This document shows, piece after piece, positions 1-5,169 of a stretch of DNA of 6,000 nt. The notes under the pieces are model-generated. The model did not search any database. It had not been told where the DNA came from and worked only from the letters and a program-made list of their open reading frames with translations. How positions within the stretch are numbered: position 1 is the stretch's first letter; every line of letters starts with the position of its first letter. The DNA comes from an uncultured Clostridia bacterium (GTDB lineage: Bacteria > Bacillota_A > Clostridia > Oscillospirales > Oscillospiraceae): the NCBI GenBank assembly GCA_949289625.1, contig CASEPH010000402.1:1-6000 (forward strand), written 5' to 3'. Position numbers and translations under genes: made by a program.

Positions 1-40
1 ACGCAAGAGGTCACAGATTCGAGTTCTGTAGTCTCCACCA
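1..40 (+). tRNA. 3' part of a tRNA gene (5' end outside window)
   Basis: The T-arm is complete: a 5-bp stem (13-17 with 25-29) closes a 7-base loop TTCGAGT (18-24). It is followed by the 3' acceptor strand AGTCTCC (30-36), discriminator A37 and encoded CCA (38-40). Bases 8-12 (AGGTC) fit a short class I variable loop, and bases 3-7 the 3' half of the anticodon stem. The short variable loop rules out Leu, Ser and bacterial Tyr. The anticodon lies just outside the window, so the isotype cannot be read; the implied GGAGACT acceptor strand is compatible with tRNA-Val, which is only a guess. The 40 bases could also be a tRNA 3' end regenerated or duplicated by integration of a mobile element, given the remnants that follow. 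Confidence 0.9.
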
Positions 41-41
41 C

Positions 42-75
42 AACCGTGCAAATCTGCGTGATTTGCACGGTTTTT
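42..75 (+). terminator. Intrinsic terminator of the tRNA gene
   Basis: A 12-bp perfect stem (42-53 with 61-72) with a 7-base loop (54-60) runs into TTTTT at 71-75, only two bases after the tRNA CCA. This is a standard Rho-independent terminator placed to end the tRNA transcript. Confidence 0.9.
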
Positions 76-273
76 CTTTGCTTTTGAGAACTTTTTCAAG
101 CGGTTCATTTCTGCCATTTTCCCTTGACCCAAACCGTGACCCATACGGGAGCGTGGAGCGGAACGGACAGGACGGAAAATCGGGACTGCAGGCCGTCCAT
201 GACCGAAAAATTTTCGGTCTGTCACTAAAAAGTCTGTAATATAGGACTGTGTTTTGAAGATGCTGAGACCAAA
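76..273. other. Intergenic stretch, no gene seen
   Basis: No convincing coding frame or RNA gene is visible between the two terminators. The only clear structure is the palindrome at 201-219. An AT-rich patch near 235-245 (TAATAT-like) could be a weak -10 element, but no matching -35 was found. The stretch lies where the 5' half of the recombinase gene would be expected and shows no trace of the recombinase catalytic domain. Confidence 0.5.
201..219. repeat. Short perfect palindrome, possible operator
   Basis: Nine-base arms GACCGAAAA and TTTTCGGTC flank a single A at 210. There is no T-run after it on either strand, so it is a poor terminator; a protein-binding site is an alternative. Nothing adjacent identifies its regulator. 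Confidence 0.45.
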
Positions 274-310
274 CAGGCCCGGACGGGGATCCCCGTCCGG
301 GCCTGCTTTT
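274..310 (+). terminator. 32-nt perfect palindrome, terminator-like
   Basis: Bases 274-305 are a perfect inverted repeat (16-base arms, centre GGATCC at 287-292, very GC-rich). The repeat is followed by CTTTTATTTTA on the plus strand and preceded by CAAA-type sequence that gives a weak T tract on the minus strand. This fits a strong intrinsic terminator on the plus strand. It stands directly before the recombinase remnant, with no gene upstream except the already terminated tRNA, so the gene it once served is missing. Confidence 0.75.
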
Positions 311-335
311 ATTTTAGATTTACATCGCTTGGTCG

Positions 336-960
336 ATGCTGCTGCCGAGCGGCATCCAGGGCTGGACTTATCAGGTGATCCGCAATATCCTGACCAACGA
401 GAAATTCATGGGGGGACGCCCTGCTGGGCAAGACCTATGTCACCGACTGCATCAGCAAGAAGGTGCGGAAGAACCGCGGGGAGCGGACCCAATGGTATGT
501 GGAGAACAGCAACCCGGCCATCATCTCCCGGGAGGTGTTCTACCGGGTGCGGGAGGAGATGGCCCGCCGGGCCAGCAAGCGGAAAGTACTGCAGAGGCAC
601 GGCAAGACGGAGCGGGGGAAATACTCCGCCAAATACACCCTGTCTGAGCGGCTGGTGTGCGGAGAGTGCGGCAGCCCCTACAAGCGCTGCACCTGGGCCA
701 GAAATGGGAAGAAGCGGATCGTGTGGCGGTGTGTCTCACGGCTGGAGTTCGGGACAAAATACTGCCGCCACTCCCCCACCCTGGACGAGGACAGGCTCCA
801 CCGGGCCATCGTGGAGGCGATCAACGAGTTCGCCCAGATTAAAGGGGCCGTAACGCAGGACTTTCTGGGCCTGGCCGGGGCGGCACTGGGGAACGGCGTT
901 GGCGGCCCAGACCTGGCGGTTCTCCGGCAGCGGCTGGCGGAGATGACCGCCCGGATGGGG
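336..960 (+). pseudogene. Large serine recombinase, C-terminal half, frameshifted
   Basis: This is the C-terminal half of a large serine recombinase, the enzyme that integrates and excises many clostridial conjugative elements. The recombinase domain is recognisable from GWTYQVIRNILTNEKFMG onward (frame from 336). It continues in the next frame from 415 as DALLGKTYVTDC and VENSNPAIISREVFYRV. The switch falls in a run of six G (410-415) where five would keep one frame, so one base was inserted. A zinc-ribbon segment follows with CGEC and two later cysteines (C66, C69, C90 and C101, counted from the GTG at 463). The N-terminal resolvase domain with the catalytic serine is absent: a stop lies at 315-317 in the upstream frame and no homology is visible before about 336. 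Homology ends near 957. It cannot act as a recombinase. Confidence 0.85.
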
Positions 961-1569
961 TTTATCGATATTTGTCCTGATCAGCAATATCTGTTGGAGA
1001 AACTCCTCCCCATTTATTCCAAGGCGCAGATGGGGATCATCCCTCCGCCGCAGCTGAAAACGGTACCCAGGGAGCAGGTCCTCGCAGAAGCGTGTCCAGC
1101 GCCGGACTGGAACTACCTCCGCTGGGATGGTTACAGCGACCGGAAATACCAGGCGATCCGTAGCGGCGAGGGCCTGTTGGAACTGGAGTGGGACGGGAAG
1201 AAAGTGCCCTTGGAACTTCAGGTGCGCGCCTATTACTGCGGCGGTGCGCTGGCCCTGATGCTGGCGGACTGGACCAGCGGAGAGCCTGAACCCTGGGCTG
1301 ACCTGACCGTGAATTTGGGAGGACCGGACAAAAAGGACTGTGCCTTTGTGGACGTCAACAAGTTGGGAAAAGATATCCTGCCCTGGATCGAACAGAATGG
1401 TTTGGGCAGGCCCACTGGACGCAGCCAGCGCAGCGGATCTGTTGTGTATCCGGAGTACCGGTTCGACTCCGAGCGGCTGAAGGAGCTGGATGACGAAGGG
1501 GACAGAGTGTATGTCCAGCTGCTGGAAAAAAGGCGGGAAGTGAAAAAGGCAAGGGGCAGGGAGCGGTGA
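463..1569 (+). CDS. Chimeric ORF: recombinase zinc ribbon fused to DUF4313-like tail
   Basis: The open frame (368 codons from the GTG at 463; open back to 394) joins two unrelated parts. Residues 1 to about 165 are the recombinase C-terminus with its zinc ribbon. Residues about 236-350 resemble the DUF4313 family of conjugative-element accessory proteins: a beta-rich start, WADLTVNL, a CAFVDVNK segment, then GLGRPTGR, YPEYRFD and LKELD. Residues 166-235 match neither part that I recognise. The junction near 957-962 coincides with a local drop in GC, as expected of a deletion or recombination joint. GTG 463 has no spaced ribosome binding site and is simply the first start codon in the frame. 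Internal ATG 1030 could start the tail alone, but its ribosome binding site is weak. The ORF ends in a basic tail (KKARGRER). Most likely a relic that stayed open by chance; function unknown. Confidence 0.55.
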   Translation: MRKNRGERTQWYVENSNPAIISREVFYRVREEMARRASKRKVLQRHGKTERGKYSAKYTLSERLVCGECGSPYKRCTWARNGKKRIVWRCVSRLEFGTKYCRHSPTLDEDRLHRAIVEAINEFAQIKGAVTQDFLGLAGAALGNGVGGPDLAVLRQRLAEMTARMGFIDICPDQQYLLEKLLPIYSKAQMGIIPPPQLKTVPREQVLAEACPAPDWNYLRWDGYSDRKYQAIRSGEGLLELEWDGKKVPLELQVRAYYCGGALALMLADWTSGEPEPWADLTVNLGGPDKKDCAFVDVNKLGKDILPWIEQNGLGRPTGRSQRSGSVVYPEYRFDSERLKELDDEGDRVYVQLLEKRREVKKARGRER

Positions 1570-1631
1570 GCAGGATGCAACCTCTCCCAACTCGACAAAC
1601 GCATGACCTGCTTGACCGGATAGATAACTGA

Positions 1632-1769
1632 CGCATCCGGCCCACAGTGCTCCTGCTGGAGCGGTGCCAGTTCCGATACTGGTTCTTCGGGCATTACCAT
1701 GATGACGGAATCGTCCGGGAACGGTATGTCCTGCTGATGTCGAATAGAGAATGGTATAAGAAAGATTGA
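1632..1769 (+). pseudogene. Possible metallophosphoesterase C-terminal fragment
   Basis: The frame ending at TGA 1767-1769 reads VLLLERCQFRYWFFGHYHDD and then IVRERYVLLM. The F-x-x-W-F-F-G-H-Y-H pattern resembles the last metal-binding GHxH motif of calcineurin-like phosphoesterases, which is followed in such proteins by a beta strand like the one seen. The frame is closed by a stop at 1629-1631. Just upstream, in the same frame, an 18-codon stretch (1575-1631) ends in HDLLDRIDN and may belong to the same lost gene. The catalytic N-terminal motifs are absent. No start or ribosome binding site is apparent. Family assignment is moderate; that it is a fragment is likely. Confidence 0.45.
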
Positions 1770-1829
1770 GGCACGAGTTTTGGTTCTGACCTTTAGCCGA
1801 TTGAAAATATAGGCGAGAACTTATCTCGT

Positions 1830-2055
1830 TTAATTGTTAAGCAATACATTAATAGTTGGAAAATTTAGACGAATATGATATGTATCCTCCACGGCCAGCT
1901 TAGATGCCTCCTTGTATGAGAGATCAGACAGGGAGCGTTCTTTCTTGGAGCGCGCCGCTTCCGCATTGTGGATGTCTATGGCGATGCTCTTGATGACGCG
2001 CTTGGTGAAGGAATCGAAGGTCTGCTCTTGATAGAGATGAAATTCCCATGGTCAT
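1830..2055 (-). pseudogene. Sigma-like element regulator, N-terminal fragment (copy A)
   Basis: With one base removed, the minus strand from ATG 2055 reads MTMEFHLYQEQTFDSFTKRV, then SKKERSLSDLSYKEASKLAV and EDTYH. This is the N-terminal part of the small sigma-70-like regulators found in clostridial conjugative elements. As written, the third codon is followed by GGA ATT TCA, so one extra G in the GGG at 2045-2047 (minus-strand sense) throws the frame. The total length of 226 bases fits one inserted base. The start is supported by AGGAGG eight bases upstream. After EDTYH the similarity stops, and the frame runs through AT-rich sequence to TAA at 1830-1832. The central and helix-turn-helix regions are missing. 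Residues from ERSLSDL to EDT are repeated in copy B at 2836-3120. Confidence 0.7.
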
Positions 2056-2063
2056 AGGCTTGT

Positions 2064-2069
2064 CCTCCT
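2064..2069 (-). promoter_or_regulatory. Ribosome binding site of sigma-like copy A
   Basis: Minus-strand AGGAGG lies eight bases before ATG 2055-2053. It fixes the original start of the fragment and shows that the frameshift falls within the first few codons. Confidence 0.75.
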
Positions 2070-2081
2070 AAAACTGTTGTT

Positions 2082-2112
2082 AACGGCACGGCTGCCAGCC
2101 GTGCCGTTTTCC
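2082..2112 (+). terminator. Strong GC-rich hairpin with T-run
   Basis: Twelve-base perfect arms (2082-2093 and 2097-2108) with a 3-base loop are followed by TTTTCC on the plus strand (TTTT 2107-2110). It reads best as a plus-strand terminator. On the minus strand it sits just ahead of the leader of sigma-like copy A and lacks a good T tract. No intact plus-strand gene precedes it. Confidence 0.65.
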
Positions 2113-2222
2113 TGTGGCACCTATTACTACCGGGGAAAATTTTGAAATTATAATTTTTCACCCACTTTCGTCAAAGGTTCTCAAAACAAATTTATATTCA
2201 ACTTTTTTGCACGGTACACTAA

Positions 2223-2251
2223 AAAATAGGTCCCGAGTTTGGACCTATTTT
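2223..2251. terminator. 11-bp perfect hairpin, terminator-like
   Basis: Arms 2223-2233 (AAAATAGGTCC) and 2241-2251 (GGACCTATTTT) enclose a 7-base loop. The A-rich foot and T-rich end make it symmetric, so it could terminate either strand. It lies 19 bases from the next hairpin, and no gene adjoins it. Confidence 0.55.
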
Positions 2252-2265
2252 GCTTCAGCTGATAT

Positions 2266-2301
2266 GAAAAAGGCGGAACGGCAAACTGAACCGTTCCGCC
2301 T
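2266..2301 (-). terminator. Minus-strand intrinsic terminator
   Basis: Eleven-base GC-rich arms (2271-2281 and 2291-2301) with a 9-base loop. Read on the minus strand, the stem is followed by TTTTT (2271-2267). It would end transcripts coming from the small ORF at 2468-2635. Confidence 0.7.
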
Positions 2302-2467
2302 GCGGAAAAGAAGCTTTTATGTTTGGCTTATAATTGAGAATTAGTGTAACACACCAGCTAGAAAAGCACAACACGATCTGCCGGTTCTCTCATAAAACTA
2401 CAAAAGGCAAAATAAAACGGGATGGAAAATTAAGCTCACAGCCCGTTTCGCCCTCCCACCCATACTT

Positions 2468-2635
2468 TTAATTGAAATTTGTTCCATATTTCTGGATCAT
2501 ACTAATTTCCATTTTTCTATATATCTCTTTTGTAATTAGATCTTTTTCCAACGCATATCGGTTGAGCTGAAGCAAGTATGCCAACATCACGCCTTGCTCC
2601 AATCGTTCGCGCCCCTTGAATGAGGATAGAGCCAA
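2468..2635 (-). CDS. Small hypothetical protein, SHOCT-like tail
   Basis: A 55-codon frame starts at TTG 2635 and ends at TAA 2470-2468. GAGGTG (2649-2644) lies eight bases before the TTG, which supports that start. The protein begins LALSSFKGRERLEQGVMLAY and is mostly helical. It ends with an acidic/basic pattern, EKDLITKEIYRKMEISMIQ followed by KYG. The L-I-T-x-E-x-Y-x-x-K ... KYG pattern recalls the short SHOCT-type oligomerisation motif and small ORFs common in clostridial conjugative elements. The minus-strand terminator at 2266-2301 follows it. It may still be intact, unlike its neighbours. Function unknown; the family comparison comes from pattern memory only. Confidence 0.55.
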   Translation of the reverse strand: MALSSFKGRERLEQGVMLAYLLQLNRYALEKDLITKEIYRKMEISMIQKYGTNFN

Positions 2636-2787
2636 CTTGTTTACACCTCACCTTCCTAAATATTGTCATTACTTTCCCCCAAAGTGGGGACTTATGCCTA
2701 CAAACCATATCAAGTATTTTGAAATGGCCCGCTTTATGGTCACCCTTTCTTTAATATGCCCCAAGTCGGGACAGATTTGATCCGACA

Positions 2788-2818
2788 AAAGCCGCACCGT
2801 TTCAAACGGTGCGGCTTT
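2788..2818 (-). terminator. 15-base-arm hairpin after sigma-like copy B
   Basis: Perfect arms 2788-2802 and 2804-2818 surround one base (in practice a 12-bp stem and a small loop). On the minus strand it is followed by TTTTG. It begins 18 bases after the end of the sigma-like copy B frame, so it is the natural terminator of that gene. It shows that the 3' boundary of the gene survived although its helix-turn-helix did not. Confidence 0.75.
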
Positions 2819-2835
2819 CCAAGTTCACGAGAAAA

Positions 2836-3120
2836 TCAAAGGCTTCTCAAACGGCGGCAGGCAAAGCCGCTCCATAGTTTGCCAATCTGCGGTTCGCTCT
2901 GGTCCGCGAAGTAGAACAGCAGCACCACATCCCGGCGCTTAGGCGGCAGCAAGAAGAGGGCCTGTTCCAGCACAGGGTCATGGACGATGATGGGAAAGCC
3001 TAACAGGTCAAGCTGTACGCAGGTATCATCATCCAGGTGGTGTGTGTCCTCTACGGCCAGCTTGGATGCCTCCTTGTATGATTTGTATGAGAGCTCTGGC
3101 ATTGGGCGTTCTTTCTTGGA
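2836..3120 (-). pseudogene. Sigma-like element regulator, central/C-terminal fragment (copy B)
   Basis: Minus strand, readable from SKKERPMPELSYKSYKEASK through VEDTHHLDDDTCVQ, GFPIIVHDPVLEQAL, LPPKRRDVVLLFYF and SEPQIGKL to TGA at 2836-2838. The run from the FPI(I/V)V segment through the L-P-x-x-x-R-x-V-x-x-L-x-Y-F block is the sigma region 4-like part of conjugative-element regulators. The expected DNA-binding helix-turn-helix after QIGKL is collapsed to WSGFACRRLRSL, so about 15 to 20 residues appear deleted. The N-terminal part present in copy A is absent; the frame comes out of unrelated sequence near 3120 and ATG 3102 has no ribosome binding site. Copy B carries a small in-frame insertion (YKS) relative to copy A. 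It overlaps copy A only over about 25 residues. Confidence 0.7.
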
Positions 3121-3214
3121 GAGTAAGGATATTGGAGAGGCCCGGATATCTTTAACCGGGTGTCAGGGGAGTCCGCCTTGGGCTCCTGGGGGAGAAGCTG
3201 GATGTTATGCGCCG

Positions 3215-3424
3215 GGCAACGAGGTGCCTCAGGCCCTGGTACGAGACCGCCTGCTGGGGCTGGACGGGGACCACCTGCGCTTCGTGCTGGATGGCCTCCA
3301 GTGTAACACCACCCAGGTGCGCAATATCAAGGGGTACCTGCTGACCAGCCTCTATAACGCCCCGGTGACTATGGAGAATAGCGATGTTGTACAAGCCGAT
3401 TGCAACCAGCATAGCGGGGTGTAA
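3215..3424 (+). pseudogene. Element replication initiator C-terminus (DUF6017-like) fragment
   Basis: The plus-strand frame reads GNEVPQALVRDRLLGLDGDH, then LRFVLDGLQCNTTQVRNIKG and YLLTSLYNAPVTMEN, ending at TAA 3422-3424. This matches the C-terminal pattern of replication-initiator/replisome-organizer proteins of clostridial conjugative elements (V-x-x-R-x-x-x-L ... NTT-x-(V/I)-RNI-x-x-YLL-x-x-LYNAP-x-T), usually annotated DUF6017. In full-length proteins an N-terminal winged-helix DNA-binding domain lies several hundred residues upstream; here the preceding DNA is the antisense of sigma-like copy B. A second frame just upstream (LGEKLDVMRRA, near 3190-3222) may be the preceding residues after another frameshift. 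Non-functional relic. Confidence 0.7.
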
Positions 3425-3472
3425 ATACATTCAACAGCGCTGCGCTGGCTATTCGCTAATCATACTGAGAAT

Positions 3473-5007
3473 TTAGTCAGCCTTCTCATCTCTCGGCAGG
3501 ATCAGGAAGGAGAACAGCATTAACTCTTTGTTCGTGATATCGTCCAAATCCGTGGTGATGATCTCCTTGATTCGAGAAATGCGGTAAATCAAGCTGTTGC
3601 GGTGCAGCCCCAAACGATTGGCCGTGTCTGTGTAATTCCCCCCACAGAGGAGAAATTCAAGCACGGTTTCCAGGTACTGGGAGCCATTCTGATCATCCAG
3701 AAGTTTCAGTTTGCGTATGTCCGGATGGATGAGAGATTGACATTCCAGCGCTTTCTCCATCCGGTCATGAATGACCTCCAGGGCAACCTGGTACATGGTT
3801 GCCCAGGGGCGGCCCATGGCAATGCTCTTTTCCGTCACTGCCAGAGACTGCCGATAATACAGCGGAAAATCCACAATATTCAAAAATTCATAACTCATCC
3901 CCCAGCAGAACATATTTTCTGGAACCAATTTTCTCAACCGTTTCACGAGAGCTTGGCGGCCATGATGTTTGGCAATGTTCACGACACAGACCAGTTTCCC
4001 ACCATAGGTGAATACGCAACTGTATAAAAGTCCGCCCGCCAGCTGTTCCCTTAACACGCTGACCACCGGCGTCTCCTCTTCGTCATGTGTTCCAATCGTG
4101 ACAACTGCCAACTCATCCTGCGGCCCCAGCCTGCATCGTCACAGGCCAGTTTCAAATTATTGATATCATGGTCGCGCCCTTCGAGCAGCTCCACCAGAAG
4201 GGCGGACATACCTGAAGATGACAGGTAAAGATTTTGATTGGTGTTCATATACCGCTCGACAACGCTTGTGAAGACTTGCATCAGATGGGCGTCCCCCGGG
4301 TTGAAGGGCTTCCCATTCTCGATAGCTATGATCTCACATACACGGTGATTGCCAAGCCACACGTTGGAATGGAGCACGGCCCCGCCGTAGAAGGGCGAGT
4401 TCAGTATGGTGGGATAGCGCTTTCGAAACGCTTTGTTGAACTCAGGGTCCATGCTGACAACACGGACTGCTTCCATGTCGGACTGACGTGTCGTCACACT
4501 CTCCTGCATCCGGGTCCAGTCCGGATGGACCGCTCCGTCATATCCTCCGGTGATGGCGAATGCCCAGCTGCTGTCACTTTTGATAAACATAGGGCGGTCA
4601 AATACCGTGTGGGCGATATCTAATAACTGCTGAAGAGAAGCTCCCTTCAGCAGACCGATCAAAAGCTGTGATTCCCAGTTGTTGTAAAACTCAAACGCCC
4701 GAACTAGTTCATTGCAGACCTGGATACAGCCGATCTCCGGTATGGTGATGATATCATCTCCGTTGACCAGCATGGTGGCGGCTTTCTGCCATCCCGCCTG
4801 TGCAGAACACACATTAACAGCCGCGGGATCGATTTGGCTGTCCCCGCCGGGAACAGATGAATCTGATAACTCTAATCTGGAAATGCATGGCTCTCCACGC
4901 TCGATTTTTACCACCTGGGTCATTCCTGCCTTTTGAAGCCAATCGGACAAAGTCCACAAACTTAGTTCCAAAACAGTCTCGCCTCTTTTGTCAGATTTTG
5001 AAGTCAT
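3473..5007 (-). pseudogene. PucR/CdaR-like transcriptional regulator, one frameshift
   Basis: Two overlapping minus-strand frames form one regulator of about 511 residues. The upstream frame (ATG 5007 to about 4121) ends its homologous part at LKLACDDAGWG. The downstream frame resumes as PQDELAVVTIGTHDEEETPV and runs to TAA 3475-3473. One missing base in the GGGGCC tract (about 4116-4122) explains the break; the stop of the upstream frame is at 4051. The C-terminus has the PucR-type helix-turn-helix (HTH_30): YLETVLEFLLCGGNYTDTA, then NRLGLHRNSLIYRISRIKEI. The middle fits the GGDEF-like/CdaR region and the N-terminal part is a sensor of unknown ligand. Such proteins usually activate genes for purine, sugar-diacid or amino-acid use. 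It diverges from the cyclase gene, its likely target. Starts: ATG 5007 has a weak ribosome binding site; TTG 5034 and ATG 5058 are in frame upstream. A sequencing error at the G tract is possible, in which case the gene is intact. Confidence 0.85.
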
Positions 5008-5058
5008 TATAACAGCTTTTTCTTTTCTCAACAAGCCACATCTTTCTCCTGCCTCCAT

Positions 5059-5169
5059 ATTTGTAGGATGTGTTCAAACAGGATTTGTCCGTCTTGTGAT
5101 AACACTCCGTAGAGTGCGCATGTGAAGACTGCTACAATGTGCTCATCCAATGAATAGGAGGGAACTCAA
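5059..5169 (+). promoter_or_regulatory. Divergent promoter region with candidate operator
   Basis: The 111-bp gap between the divergent regulator and cyclase genes has a good plus-strand -10, TACAAT (5133-5138). No good -35 stands 16-18 bases upstream (TAGAGT at 5110-5115), as at promoters that need an activator. An inverted repeat CACTC-cgta-GAGTG (5103-5116) overlaps this -35 position and is a candidate operator for the PucR-like protein. Transcription starting near 5145 would give a 5' leader of about 25 bases with AGGAGGG (5156-5162) seven bases before ATG 5170. No confident minus-strand promoter was found. The promoter assignment is inference from sequence pattern. Confidence 0.5.

Larger units (their letters stand above)
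2111..2467. other. AT-rich non-coding stretch with two hairpins
   Basis: No supported gene. A plus-strand open frame across 2114-2344 passes through both hairpins below and has no ribosome binding site. The arms AAACGGG (2415-2421) and CCCGTTT (2442-2448) form a third, weaker inverted repeat with a 20-base spacer. Confidence 0.55.

Noticed and set aside
1..40. Attachment-site duplication of the tRNA 3' end
   Set aside because: I looked for a second copy of the T-arm and acceptor sequence downstream and found none in the window.
1..150. Reverse-strand frame across the tRNA 3' end (WWRLQNSNL-type peptide)
   Set aside because: This is a well-known kind of spurious protein from the antisense of a tRNA gene.
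254..853. Plus-strand open frame of 199 codons
   Set aside because: It overlaps the recombinase remnant in another frame, starts across the 32-nt palindrome, and has a low-complexity Gly/Pro/Arg/Ser composition typical of a shadow frame.
736..1590. Long minus-strand open frame of 284 codons
   Set aside because: It is antisense to the chimeric recombinase/DUF4313 frame, has no ribosome binding site and resembles no known family.
2114..2344. Plus-strand 76-codon open frame
   Set aside because: It reads through two perfect hairpins, lacks a ribosome binding site and shows no recognisable motif.
2517..2708. Minus-strand 63-codon frame overlapping the small ORF
   Set aside because: It is out of frame with the better supported 55-codon ORF and has no ribosome binding site.
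2669..2743. Minus-strand 24-codon ORF from a GTG start
   Set aside because: No spaced ribosome binding site and no recognisable pattern; too short to support.
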